This document shows positions 15,104 through 22,928 of a stretch of DNA of 52,080 nucleotides, piece by piece. The stretch spans positions 677 through 52,756 of the forward strand of contig DISN01000020.1 of NCBI GenBank assembly GCA_002421965.1. Reading direction: 5' to 3'. The stretch's first letter is position 1; each line of letters begins with the position of its first letter. Source of the stretch: Candidatus Saccharibacteria bacterium UBA6209 (lineage in GTDB: Bacteria > Patescibacteriota > Saccharimonadia > Saccharimonadales > Saccharimonadaceae). The notes under the pieces were generated by a model. It was not told where the DNA came from, searched no databases, and saw nothing but the letters and a program-made list of their open reading frames with translations. The position numbers and the translations under genes were made by a program.

Positions 15104-15736
15104 TTAGCTCCTTTCACCCTTATAGATCCAGACCTTAACGCCAATGACACCAGCTGGAGTCTGAGCGCGAGCAGTGTGGAAATCGATATCAGCACGAATA
15201 GTGTGAAGTGGTACAGAGCCCTCAATAACCTTTTCGCGACGAGCCATCTCAGCGCCATTTAGACGACCAGCGACTTCGATACGAATACCTTTAGCGCCAG
15301 CGTTCATGGTGTTCTGAGCGGTCATCTTGGTAGCACGTCGGAAATTGATTCGTCGTTCTAGCTGACGAGCAATATTCTCAGCGACCAATTTAGCTGCTAG
15401 CTCTGGTCGGCGGACTTCTTCGATGTTAATTCGAACAGCCTGGCCAACGATCTTTTCTAGATCTTTCTTGAGCTCGTTGACACCAGCACCACCACGACCA
15501 ATAACTACACCAGCTTTTGCTGTGTGAATAGTTACGGTTACTAGGTTGGCACTTCGTTCAATCTCGATTCTGTTAATAGTTGGACGAGACGCAAACTTCT
15601 TTTCAATCAGTTCGCGAATCTCATGGTCTTCCGCGATCGCCCTTGCGAAGTCTTTCTTATTGGCTGTGAACCAACGAGAACTCCAGTTCTTGTGAACTTG
15701 TAGGCGGAAGTTGATTGGGTTAACTTTTTGGCCCAT
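15104..15736 (-). CDS. rpsC: Ribosomal protein uS3
   Basis: 210 residues with 'MGQKVNPINFRLQVHKNWSSRW' (GQKVNPINFRLQVHKNWSSR), a KH domain (about 60-110, 'TIHTAKAGVVIGRGGAGVNEL') and the C-terminal domain ending 'GVIGVKVWIYKGE'. It lies at the mRNA entry pore. It is adjacent to rplV with a one-base overlap. Confidence 0.97.
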   Translation of the reverse strand: MGQKVNPINFRLQVHKNWSSRWFTANKKDFARAIAEDHEIRELIEKKFASRPTINRIEIERSANLVTVTIHTAKAGVVIGRGGAGVNELKKDLEKIVGQAVRINIEEVRRPELAAKLVAENIARQLERRINFRRATKMTAQNTMNAGAKGIRIEVAGRLNGAEMARREKVIEGSVPLHTIRADIDFHTARAQTPAGVIGVKVWIYKGERS

Positions 15737-16167
15737 TACTTCTCCTCCTCTTTCGCTGGCTTATCGGCAGGTTTTTTCTCTTCGGTAGTAGCTTTTTTGA
15801 CTGGAGCCTTCTTTGGCTTCAGTGTTCCGGCTACTTCGACTAGAATATTTGAGGTTTTCTTCTCAAATGGTAGTGCTCGCCCCCTAGAGGCGGGCTTAAA
15901 TCGCCTTAGTCGCTTGCCGGTTGTTACTGACAAAGTACTAATTACGAGCGTTGCGCCGTCTAAACCATGGTTATTAATAGCGTTAGCTTTTGCGCTCTCA
16001 ATTGCCTTTTTGACAGGCAAGTTAGCGCGTTTTGGTACGTGTTCCAGGATAACTAGAGCATCGGCGACTGTTCGTCCACGAACAAGTGCGGCTACTAGGC
16101 TGACCTTGCGAGGAGCTTGGTCAACGCCCTTGGCATAAGCACGTACTGTAAATACTTGCTCACTCAT
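15736..16167 (-). CDS. rplV: Ribosomal protein uL22 with charged C-terminal tail
   Basis: 143 residues. The uL22 core (about 1-112) has 'KGVDQAPRKVSLVAALVRGRTV', 'HVPKRANLPVKKAIESAKANA' and the tunnel loop ending 'RRFKPASRGRALPFEKKTSNI'. About 30 residues of Lys/Ala/Glu/Pro repeat (KKAPVKKATTEEKKPADKPA) follow, absent from E. coli. The tail is low-complexity and likely exposed at the ribosome surface. Confidence 0.96.
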   Translation of the reverse strand: MSEQVFTVRAYAKGVDQAPRKVSLVAALVRGRTVADALVILEHVPKRANLPVKKAIESAKANAINNHGLDGATLVISTLSVTTGKRLRRFKPASRGRALPFEKKTSNILVEVAGTLKPKKAPVKKATTEEKKPADKPAKEEEK

Positions 16168-16169
16168 GC

Positions 16170-16436
16170 CTACTTCTTATCCTTTCCACCGTGTTTACGG
16201 AACTTACGAGTTGGACTAAACTCACCGAGCTTATGACCAACCATGTTTTCAGTAATCACTACTGGGACATGCATACGACCGTTATGTACGGCAATTGTTC
16301 GACCAACCATCTCTGGAGTGATAGTCGAAGCGCGAGCCCAGGTTTTGATGACTGTTCGGTCATTCAGTTCAAGTGCAGCTACCTTCTTGGCAAGCTTCAC
16401 ATCGACGAATGGACCTTTCTTGAGTGATCGACTCAT
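16170..16436 (-). CDS. rpsS: Ribosomal protein uS19
   Basis: 88 residues: 'MSRSLKKGPFVDVKLAKKV', 'IKTWARASTITPEMVGRTIAVHNG' (TWARASTITPEMVGRTIAVH) and 'GHKLGEFSPTRKFRKHGG' are canonical. It lies in the 30S head. It is positioned between rplB and rplV as usual. Confidence 0.97.
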   Translation of the reverse strand: MSRSLKKGPFVDVKLAKKVAALELNDRTVIKTWARASTITPEMVGRTIAVHNGRMHVPVVITENMVGHKLGEFSPTRKFRKHGGKDKK

Positions 16437-16441
16437 CTTAC

Positions 16442-17281
16442 CTACCTCTTCCTCTTCGCGTCATGGCGAGTTCGTACGATTAATTTGTTGCTGCCCTTGC
16501 GGCGCCTGGTTCGATATCCTAGTGTCAACTGACCCCATGGAGTACGTGGTGCCTTACCGGTACCGTGTCGTCCACCGTCACCACCACCATGTGGGTGATC
16601 TGCGGCGTTCATGACAACACCACGGACGGTTGGGCGAATACCCTTGCGGCGCTTGCGGCCAGCTGAACCAATCTTGACGTTCTGATGTTGAACGTTACCA
16701 ACAACACCAAGTGATGCAGTTGCCTCTAGTCGAACTTTTCGAACTTCACCAGATGGTAGCTTAATAAGAGCGTAGCCATCTTCTTTTGCCATTAGCTGAG
16801 CCTTAGCTCCAGCTGCGCGCACCATCTGAGCGCCCTTGCCGGCAGTCAACTCGATTGAGTGAATCTGTGAACCAACAGGGATAGCTGATAGTGGTAGACG
16901 GTTTGATGCTTCGATTGGAGCAGCTTCACCAGTCTGAATAGTCTTGCCCTTAACCATAGAGGTGTCGGCAATGACATAGTGGTACAAACCGTGCTGGTCT
17001 TTAACTCGGGCAATGCGAGCTGATCGGTTTGGATCATACTCGATTTCCTCGATAGTTAGAGTTAAACCTGCAGGCAGGTTGTGATTGACCAGACGATAGT
17101 GTCGCTTTACGCCACCACCGCGGTGGCGAGTAGTAATGCGACCCTGGTTGTTTCGTCCAGCGGTTTGCTTCTTAGCCTTGATCAGGCTTTTAAGAGGTTT
17201 TTTCGTCGTAATATCTGAAAGGTCTTGGCTAGTCATGCCGCGCCTTGCAGGAGTTGTTGGATTGTAAGGAGTTACTGCCAT
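16442..17281 (-). CDS. rplB: Ribosomal protein uL2
   Basis: 279 residues: 'GRNNQGRITTRHRGGGVKRHYR' (RNNQGRITTRHRGGG KRHYR), 'YDPNRSARIARV', and the peptidyl-transferase-proximal 'VRGVVMNAADHPHGGGDGG' with the conserved His of NPVDHPHGGGEG-type loops (here MNAADHPHGGGDGG). Essential for subunit association and peptide-bond formation. It follows rplW with a one-base overlap. Confidence 0.97.
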   Translation of the reverse strand: MAVTPYNPTTPARRGMTSQDLSDITTKKPLKSLIKAKKQTAGRNNQGRITTRHRGGGVKRHYRLVNHNLPAGLTLTIEEIEYDPNRSARIARVKDQHGLYHYVIADTSMVKGKTIQTGEAAPIEASNRLPLSAIPVGSQIHSIELTAGKGAQMVRAAGAKAQLMAKEDGYALIKLPSGEVRKVRLEATASLGVVGNVQHQNVKIGSAGRKRRKGIRPTVRGVVMNAADHPHGGGDGGRHGTGKAPRTPWGQLTLGYRTRRRKGSNKLIVRTRHDAKRKR

Positions 17282-17598
17282 TACTTCTTCTCCTCTGTCT
17301 GTTCTTGTGTATCAAACACCTTGATTGAATCGCCATCCTTTAGGGTGACATAAGCCTTCTTGGTGTCCTTACGGTGCGTTGTGCCAGGATAGCTGCGCTT
17401 GCCCCTTGAGAAGCGAACCGCTTTACCGTTCTGAACCAACGTTTTGATATTTACTACGCTAACACCAAATTGCTCTTCGATAGCAGCCGTGATCTCATTT
17501 TTGTTAAGATCTAGCGGCACTCGGAACACGTAGACGTTCGCGAGGCTCTTGCCATAGGCTTTCTCGCTCATAACTGGGGTGATATTAGCTAATTTCAT
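17281..17598 (-). CDS. rplW: Ribosomal protein uL23
   Basis: 105 residues: 'PVMSEKAYGKSLANVYVFRVPLDLNKNEI' (MSEKAYGKSLANVYVFRV), 'AIEEQFGVSVVNIKTLVQNGK' and the basic 'RGKRSYPGTTHRKDTKKAYVTL'. It sits at the tunnel exit and is the docking site for trigger factor, whose gene is also in this window, and SRP. Confidence 0.95.
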   Translation of the reverse strand: MKLANITPVMSEKAYGKSLANVYVFRVPLDLNKNEITAAIEEQFGVSVVNIKTLVQNGKAVRFSRGKRSYPGTTHRKDTKKAYVTLKDGDSIKVFDTQEQTEEKK

Positions 17599-18194
17599 TA
17601 TGCTTTACCTCCCACTAGCCATGATTCAAGCACTGGCACGGCTTTTGCTGAAAGTACAATGTGGTCAGCGTTCAAGATGTGATAAACACTCAAGTAGTTA
17701 GCCGACACAACCAGTACGTTCTGGATGTTATTTGATGCTCGCATTAGCTCTGGAGTCTTTTCAGATACCACAACTAGTACTTTACGATTTAGCTTGTTAT
17801 CCGCTAGGTACTTCGCAACTTCGGCAGTTTTGCCGGTAGTCTTGATGTCATCGATAGTAACCTTCTTAGCTTCGTTAGCTAGGGTTAGCGCCTGCTTAAC
17901 AGCAACTCGCTTAGCTGTCTTTGATAGAGACTTAGTGTAGTTTTCGTTACCGCGTGGTCCAAAGACTACGCCACCACCACGCCAAATTGGGTTACGGCTC
18001 GAGCCAAAACGTGCTCGACCAGTACCTTTTTGCTTCCATGGCTTCTTACCACCACCGCTAACTTCGCCACGCTGCTTAGTGGTAGCGCTTGATAGTCGTG
18101 CGTTTGCTAGGTAGCTGTCATATGCCAGCTTTAGCAATTCGTGGTTAGTTACCTCGACTGCAAAAATTTCTTTTGGAAGTTTAGTATCAGCCAT
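17598..18194 (-). CDS. rplD: Ribosomal protein uL4
   Basis: 198 residues. The tunnel loop 'GGGKKPWKQKGTGRARFGSSRNPIWRGGG' (GGGKKPWKQKGTGRARFGSS) and 'VFGPRGNENYTKSLSKTAKRVAVKQAL' identify it. In E. coli uL4 also represses the S10 operon; the hairpin-bearing leader before rplC would be the analogous site here, by inference. Confidence 0.96.
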   Translation of the reverse strand: MADTKLPKEIFAVEVTNHELLKLAYDSYLANARLSSATTKQRGEVSGGGKKPWKQKGTGRARFGSSRNPIWRGGGVVFGPRGNENYTKSLSKTAKRVAVKQALTLANEAKKVTIDDIKTTGKTAEVAKYLADNKLNRKVLVVVSEKTPELMRASNNIQNVLVVSANYLSVYHILNADHIVLSAKAVPVLESWLVGGKA

Positions 18195-18805
18195 TATGCT
18201 TTGCCTCCCAAGATGATTAGGCCCTTGCGTGGTCCAGGAACTGCGCCCCGAACACCGATTAGGTTGGTCTCTGGATCGACATACGCAATTTCTAGGTTCT
18301 TGACAGTTACCTGTTCTGCACCCATGCGTCCAGACATCTTCTTGCCCTTAAAGACCTTTTGTGGATACATCGAACCGATAGATCCTGGCTTTCGAACGTT
18401 GCCGTTGCCACCGTGAGTCTTTTTGCTGGTATTAAAGTTGTGTCGCTTTACGGTTCCAGCAAATCCTTTACCTTTGCTGATACCTGTTGCGTCTACTGTG
18501 TCGCCAATGGCGAATACAGAGACATCGAATGAATCGCCGACCTTAGCCTCTACAGGCTCATCGACGCGGACCTCACGAAGAAACTTCGGAGTCACTTTGG
18601 CGGACTTAGCGTGTCCGGCCACGGCCTTGCTCAGGTTCTTACCCTCTCCATAGGCGATCTGCACTGCGTTGTAACCGTCGGTTTCGACAGTTTTTACCTG
18701 AGTCACAGTCACAGGCCCAGCCTGGATTAACGTTACTGGAACAGCACGTCCGTCCTCGGCTAAGAGTTGGGTCATACCAAGTTTGGTACCGAGAAGTGTT
18801 TTCAC
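18194..18805 (-). CDS. rplC: Ribosomal protein uL3
   Basis: 203 residues beginning at a GTG (18805) preceded by GAGG. 'LLGTKLGMTQLLAEDGRAVPVTLIQAGP' (GTKLGMTQLLAEDGRAVPVT), 'SKGKGFAGTVKRHNFNTSKKTHGG' (KGKGFAGTVKRHNF) and 'GSIGSMYPQKVFKGKKMSGRMG' are uL3 motifs. It is the first gene of the operon because rpsJ, usually ahead of it, lies 1.3 kb away behind other genes. Confidence 0.96.
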   Translation of the reverse strand: MKTLLGTKLGMTQLLAEDGRAVPVTLIQAGPVTVTQVKTVETDGYNAVQIAYGEGKNLSKAVAGHAKSAKVTPKFLREVRVDEPVEAKVGDSFDVSVFAIGDTVDATGISKGKGFAGTVKRHNFNTSKKTHGGNGNVRKPGSIGSMYPQKVFKGKKMSGRMGAEQVTVKNLEIAYVDPETNLIGVRGAVPGPRKGLIILGGKA

Positions 18806-18843
18806 TTTTCCTCACTCCCACTTAAATACTCCTGATGACGTGC

Positions 18844-18949
18844 GGTTTCTGGCTTTTGCCAGACCTACTCATTCATCAAGGAGACAGATTGATATTACGC
18901 GTAATTAGATTACCATTTCATGGTAGCACGAATTAGGGGTTTTTGTCAA
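18844..18949 (-). promoter_or_regulatory. Promoter and structured leader of the rplC operon
   Basis: Minus strand TTGACA (18949-18944), 18 bp, TGC-TACCAT (-10 at 18925-18920). A palindrome TACCAT-TTC-ATGGTA (18911-18925) overlaps the -10 box, and a second perfect 12-bp palindrome ATTACGCGTAAT lies at 18894-18905. The leader (about 108 nt) also has a TCTGGC/GCCAGA hairpin at 18848-18863. Confidence 0.55.
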
Positions 18950-19226
18950 TACTAGTTCAGGTCTTTTTCTGACTGTCTAGGCATGGGCCGAATCGGGACT
19001 TCAATAACCATTAGTAGCTCAATTATTGCAAAGCTATGGGCTTTTTTCAGGCGTCTCGTATCATACCCCGAGATTTGTCAAGCTTTCACAGGCTTTTCAC
19101 GGCACGCTATATATAGCGTAGACACCACATATAGCGTAGCTGCCGTATGCCCCGACTTCCAAATACTATATTCTGAATTCTATATTCTAATTTTCCCAGT
19201 CTATAATCTGAATTCTATCTTCCGCC
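18950..19226. other. Intergenic stretch 18806-19226
   Basis: No gene is supported between rplC (start 18805) and the end of the next gene (19227). The stretch holds the rplC promoter and leader and one copy of a 37-bp palindromic repeat (19103-19139). The plus-strand frame from 18983 has no family resemblance and is treated as spurious. The last 70 bases are AT-rich with several TTCTATATTCT-like near repeats. Confidence 0.6.
19103..19139 (+). repeat. 37-bp palindromic intergenic repeat, copy 1
   Basis: It starts CACGCTATATATAGCGT (containing the 16-bp perfect palindrome ACGCTATATATAGCGT) and ends ATATAGCGTAG. It matches copy 2 at 24711-24747 in 34 of 37 positions, in the same orientation. 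Confidence 0.75.
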
Positions 19227-19565
19227 CTAAACCATAATTCCTACAGGTGTGAATGAAGTCAAAATCGCCATTAAAATCAGCGTAGCATACCAAATCTTAC
19301 GGTTAAACTGGTATTTCTCTAGCTTAACGACCAGAAGTAGGGCAACGATCAAGCCTAAGGGAAATGCCTGTACGGACAGCGGCCCGATACTAATTGGATT
19401 TTCTAGCCTTAGCCAGAGTGCACTAAGTAAGATAAATATCACCAACTTAAAAAAGAAGGCACTTTCTTTCTCATAGATCCGCTCATTTCCCTTCCGGCTA
19501 AAAAAGTCAGATGACTTTGAACGATTACGTGCGTATGTACGGTTTTTTTGTTTCACTGAAGCCAT
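19227..19565 (-). CDS. Small membrane protein, unknown function
   Basis: 112 residues from ATG 19565. The N-terminal 30 residues are basic and Ser/Arg/Lys-rich (KQKNRTYARNRSKSSDFFSRKG), followed by three or so hydrophobic segments: 'FFFKLVIFILLSALWL', 'FPLGLIVALLLVV' and 'IWYATLILMAILTSF'. I do not recognise a family. A -35/-10 pair places the transcription start at the ATG, so the upstream in-frame Met (19586) is not used. It is divergent from the Lys/Ala-rich membrane protein; the two share a short promoter region. Confidence 0.65.
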   Translation of the reverse strand: MASVKQKNRTYARNRSKSSDFFSRKGNERIYEKESAFFFKLVIFILLSALWLRLENPISIGPLSVQAFPLGLIVALLLVVKLEKYQFNRKIWYATLILMAILTSFTPVGIMV

Positions 19566-19571
19566 AAGCTT

Positions 19572-19600
19572 ATTATATAGTAACAAGCAACTAATGCCAA
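19572..19600 (-). promoter_or_regulatory. Promoter of the 112-residue membrane protein, predicted leaderless
   Basis: Minus strand TTGGCA (19600-19595), 17 bp, TATAAT (19577-19572), then 6 nt to ATG 19565. Confidence 0.7.
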
Positions 19601-19604
19601 AGTA

Positions 19605-19633
19605 TTGAATTTTTTATCAGTTCAAGCGATAAT
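19605..19633 (+). promoter_or_regulatory. Promoter of the Lys/Ala-rich membrane protein
   Basis: TTGAAT (19605-19610), 17 bp, GATAAT (19628-19633). The leader is about 30 nt and contains a GGAG 7 nt before ATG 19669. Confidence 0.55.
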
Positions 19634-19668
19634 ACTAACAACATAAGCATATTTAATAGGAGTAGATA

Positions 19669-20034
19669 ATGGCCACAGCAAAGAAAACAGCAGCTAAAAC
19701 TTCGAGTGCAAAGCCCAAAACAACTACGACCAAAAAAACACCAGCCAAGACGACAACAGCGAAAAAAGCAGTGGCCCGAAAGACGCCTGTCAGTAGAAAG
19801 CAGAAAAAAGCAGAGTACGAAAGCTTCCAGCTAGCCACCGAAACCGAAGACTTCATGACAGTCCGCTTGAACAGGCAGACTGTTTACTGGCTAATTCTGG
19901 GTGTGATATCTATTGCTTTCGCTTGGTATACAATGAGCCTAACAATGTCGATTAATGATCTATATGACCAAATCGATCAAATTCGAGCCCAGGACGACTC
20001 AATAGTTATTCCTCAGGAAAAAGTCACAGAATAA
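19669..20034 (+). CDS. Membrane protein with histone-H1-like Lys/Ala/Thr-rich N-terminal tail
   Basis: 121 residues. Residues 1-48 are a low-complexity tail of Lys, Ala, Thr and Pro (AKKTAAK, KTTTTKKTPAKTT, AKKAVARKTP), the composition of H1-like or AlgP-like DNA-binding tails. One transmembrane helix follows (about residues 73-93, 'VYWLILGVISIAFAWYTMSL'), then a short acidic C-terminus. By the positive-inside rule the basic tail faces the cytoplasm. No homologue is recognised. It has a good Shine-Dalgarno (GGAG) and ends at a terminator shared with rpsJ. A membrane-DNA tether is a speculation from composition only. Confidence 0.65.
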   Translation: MATAKKTAAKTSSAKPKTTTTKKTPAKTTTAKKAVARKTPVSRKQKKAEYESFQLATETEDFMTVRLNRQTVYWLILGVISIAFAWYTMSLTMSINDLYDQIDQIRAQDDSIVIPQEKVTE

Positions 20035-20054
20035 ATAATACACTGCACATAATC

Positions 20055-20081
20055 AAAAACCCGCCGTTCTGGCGGGTTTTT
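20055..20081. terminator. Bidirectional intrinsic terminator
   Basis: AAAAACCCGCC, 5-nt loop, GGCGGGTTTTT. It serves both the plus-strand membrane-protein gene (ends 20034) and the minus-strand rpsJ (ends 20098). Confidence 0.85.
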
Positions 20082-20097
20082 GGATACTTTGGCTAAA

Positions 20098-20415
20098 TTA
20101 CATTCGAATTTCTGCGTCAACACCAGCTGGAAGGCTAAGGTTTTGCAGGCTATCGATAGTCTTAGGGGTAGCATTTGTAATCTCGATAAGACGCTTGTGC
20201 ACCCTCATTTCGTAAGTCTCACCACCCATCTTGTAGACGTGTGGGCTCTTGACAACAGTGTAAGTACTGCGGCGAGTTGGAAGAGGAATAGGTCCTGCAA
20301 CATCAGCGCCAGTACGGATTGCTGTGTCAATAATTTGCTTTGCTGACTGATCGATCACCTTGTGGTCGTACGCCTTCAGTCGAATGCGGATTTTGATACC
20401 TTGGTTTTCTGCCAT
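20098..20415 (-). CDS. rpsJ: Ribosomal protein uS10
   Basis: 105 residues: 'KIRIRLKAYDHKVIDQSAKQI', 'GPIPLPTRRSTYTVVKSPHV' and 'RLIEITNATPKTIDSLQNLSLPAGVDAEI' are canonical. It is monocistronic here, with its own AAAGGAG ribosome-binding site, a TGCTATAGT extended -10 (20509-20517) and a terminator. In most bacteria it heads the S10 operon directly before rplC, so the operon has been split by about 1.3 kb. Confidence 0.96.
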   Translation of the reverse strand: MAENQGIKIRIRLKAYDHKVIDQSAKQIIDTAIRTGADVAGPIPLPTRRSTYTVVKSPHVYKMGGETYEMRVHKRLIEITNATPKTIDSLQNLSLPAGVDAEIRM

Positions 20416-20569
20416 GGTAGCTCCTTTGTGCAGCTTCGTAACCTTGTGCTCGAATCAATTTAGTTTTGTCTGGCCAAGTTCTCGAAGCGATTAGTTAATA
20501 CGCTAGTAACTATAGCATGTTTGCGAGCTAAAATCTAGGGGTCAAAGCTATCATTTAATCAGCAACCGC

Positions 20570-21493
20570 CTAGAGTGTTGAAATTGCTTCAGCAACCACT
20601 CCGGCCGAGGCGTGCAAGGCTTCGCGCTCCCTGTCGGTAAGTGGATATCCCGCGAGAATCTTTACACCCTCATCATTAATCATTGATGGTAAGCCAAGTA
20701 CAACATTTTCTAGCCCATACTCACCCTCCACCAGCGAGCATACCGGATATATCGTACTCGTTGATTGGCGCAGAGCCGATACGATCTTCGACACCACAAA
20801 GCCAATCGCGAAGTAAGTAGATTTCTTGGTTTCAATAATCTTGTAAGCTCGGTCACGAATCTTTTGCTCGACGTTTTCGACTAGTTCATCGGTGTATCCT
20901 GGATACTCCCTAAGTGGAATTTCGCCAATCTGTGCTGTTTCTATAGTCGAAAATGACGAGTCGCCGTGCTCACCAAGTATATAGGCGTCGACATCTCGGC
21001 TATTAACACCAAGTCCGTCAGCGATCAGTGACTTCAGCCTAGATGTATCTAGAGTAGTACCTGTGCCCATAACACGGTTCTTGGGTAGGCCCGACTCTTT
21101 GAGCGCAACATAAGTCATAACATCGACCGGGTTTGACACCACTACAAGATATGGCTGGGCGCCATTTTTCATAATGTTTTGGATAATATCGCGCATAATA
21201 CCGACGTTTACGCCAAGTAGCTCCATACGAGTCTGGCCTGGCTGCTGCGGAGCACCAGCACTAATCACCACAATATCATCTGTTGCGATATCATCATATG
21301 TACCCGGCCTGACCGATACGCTACGATCCAGCCCCATGGCATCATTAATATCAGCCGCCTGACCCCAAGCCATGTCTTCACTCCGATCAATTAATACAAT
21401 CTCCTCAACTACACTCCTGAGAGCCAAGGCATACGCCGTTGACGCACCAACCATACCGCCAGCACCGACAATCACTACTTTTTGCTTACCCAC
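20570..21493 (-). CDS. ldh: L-lactate dehydrogenase (LDH/MDH family)
   Basis: 307 residues from a GTG (21493) preceded by AGGA. N-terminal Rossmann motif 'VVIVGAGGMVGAS', Asp at the end of beta-2 (LIDRS) indicating NAD, and the substrate loop 'SAGAPQQPGQTRMELL' in which Gln occupies the position that distinguishes lactate (Gln) from malate (Arg) dehydrogenases. The catalytic His is in 'GEHGDSS' and the substrate Arg in 'DTSRLK'. It would reduce pyruvate to lactate and recycle NADH, as expected for a fermentative Saccharibacterium. An extended -10 (TGGTAAAAT) lies upstream. Malate dehydrogenase is the alternative but less likely. Confidence 0.88.
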   Translation of the reverse strand: MGKQKVVIVGAGGMVGASTAYALALRSVVEEIVLIDRSEDMAWGQAADINDAMGLDRSVSVRPGTYDDIATDDIVVISAGAPQQPGQTRMELLGVNVGIMRDIIQNIMKNGAQPYLVVVSNPVDVMTYVALKESGLPKNRVMGTGTTLDTSRLKSLIADGLGVNSRDVDAYILGEHGDSSFSTIETAQIGEIPLREYPGYTDELVENVEQKIRDRAYKIIETKKSTYFAIGFVVSKIVSALRQSTSTIYPVCSLVEGEYGLENVVLGLPSMINDEGVKILAGYPLTDREREALHASAGVVAEAISTL

Positions 21494-21569
21494 TGAATTA
21501 TTCCTGTTTAATTTTTATTATTTATCTTCTAATTTTACCATAAACAGACTATAATTTCACCACCCAAAC

Positions 21570-21600
21570 AAAAATACCCCCAGATGTCGGGGGTATTTTG
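21570..21600 (-). terminator. Intrinsic terminator of tuf
   Basis: Minus strand AAAATACCCCC (21599-21589), 7-nt loop, GGGGGTATTTT (21581-21571), then TTGTTT; 19 bp after the tuf stop codon. Confidence 0.85.
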
Positions 21601-21618
21601 TATTGATGATAGTTTAGA

Positions 21619-22803
21619 CTATTTTACAATGTTAGTCACAACACCAGCACCAACGGTTCGGCCACCTTCGCGGATAGCAAAGTTTAGACCCTGCTCCATA
21701 GCGATTGGTGCAAGCAACTTAACCTTAAAGGTTAGAGTGTCACCAGGCATAACCATTTCTTTGTCAGCTGGAAGTTCAACTTCACCCGTAACGTCAGTGG
21801 TTCGGAAGTAGAACTGTGGCTTGTAACCCTTTGAGAATGGAGTGTGGCGACCGCCTTCTTCCTTCTTGAGGATGTAAACCTCTGCCTCAAACTCGGTGTG
21901 AGGAGTGATAGAACCTGGCTTAGCCAAAACCTGACCACGCTCGATCTGCTCACGCTCAATACCTCGAAGAAGTAGACCAGCGTTGTCGCCAGCTTGACCT
22001 TGGTCAAGATTCTTCTTAAAGGCCTCGATGCCAGTAACAACTGACTTCTGAGTGTCACGAACACCAACGATTTCAACTTCGTCGTTTAGCTTGACAATAC
22101 CCTGCTCAATACGGCCAGTAGCAACAGTACCACGACCCTTGATTGAGAATACGTCCTCGACAGGCATTAGGAATGGCTTGTCCATGTCACGAGTTGGCTC
22201 TGGAATGTATGCGTCAATTGCCGCAACAAGCTCCATAACAGCGTCTTCGTACTTAGCGTCGCCCTCAAGAGCCTTAAGAGCAGATCCCTTGATAATTGGA
22301 GCGTCTTTGTCAAAGCCGTTCTTCTCAAGAAGTTCACGAACTTCTTCTTCGATCAGCTCAACCATCTCTTCGTCAGCCATGTCCATCTTGTTAAGGAAGA
22401 CAACGATCTTTGGAACGCCAACCTGACGAGCCAACAGAACGTGCTCACGAGTCTGAGGCATTGGGCCGTCAGCTGCAGACACAACAAGAACCGCACCGTC
22501 AACCTGAGCGGCACCGGTAATCATGTTCTTAACGTAGTCGGCGTGTCCTGGCATGTCTACGTGTGCGTAGTGCCTGTTCTCTGATTCGTACTCGATGTGA
22601 GATGAAGCGATAGTGATTCCACGCTGCTTCTCCTCAGGTGCGTTATCGATTTGGTCGTAGTCACGTGGTTTGTTCACGTCACTTGGTAGTCTCTTTGATA
22701 GCACGTGCGAAATCGCAGCTGTCAAAGTAGTCTTACCGTGGTCAACGTGTCCCATAGTACCAACGTTGACGTGAGGCTTACTTCGGTCAAAAGTTCCTGC
22801 CAT
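21619..22803 (-). CDS. tuf: Elongation factor Tu
   Basis: 394 residues. GTPase motifs: 'GHVDHGKTTL' (P-loop), 'RGITI', 'DMPGHADY' and 'NKMD', then the beta-barrel domains 2 and 3 ('GRGTVATGRIEQG', 'PQFYFRTTDVTGEV'). It delivers aminoacyl-tRNA to the ribosome. It has a strong AAGGAG ribosome-binding site and its own promoter and terminator, separate from fusA and rpsLG. Confidence 0.98.
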   Translation of the reverse strand: MAGTFDRSKPHVNVGTMGHVDHGKTTLTAAISHVLSKRLPSDVNKPRDYDQIDNAPEEKQRGITIASSHIEYESENRHYAHVDMPGHADYVKNMITGAAQVDGAVLVVSAADGPMPQTREHVLLARQVGVPKIVVFLNKMDMADEEMVELIEEEVRELLEKNGFDKDAPIIKGSALKALEGDAKYEDAVMELVAAIDAYIPEPTRDMDKPFLMPVEDVFSIKGRGTVATGRIEQGIVKLNDEVEIVGVRDTQKSVVTGIEAFKKNLDQGQAGDNAGLLLRGIEREQIERGQVLAKPGSITPHTEFEAEVYILKKEEGGRHTPFSKGYKPQFYFRTTDVTGEVELPADKEMVMPGDTLTFKVKLLAPIAMEQGLNFAIREGGRTVGAGVVTNIVK

Positions 22804-22882
22804 TTTTGGTAGTTCTCCTTAATTGGTTTAATATTATTTCACCCTGGGACAGTCCAAATAAGACCCCACAGCGTATAAGCTA

Positions 22883-22911
22883 ATTATAACGATAACAGAC
22901 TGTATTGTAAA
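22883..22911 (-). promoter_or_regulatory. Promoter of tuf
   Basis: Minus strand TTTACA (22911-22906), 17 bp, TATAAT (22888-22883). The leader is about 73 nt. Confidence 0.7.
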
Positions 22912-22928
22912 GACTATTGTTAATCTGT

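Noticed and set aside
18983..19237. 84-residue plus-strand open frame in the rplC upstream region
   Set aside because: Biased composition, overlaps the 37-bp repeat, no ribosome-binding site and no family.
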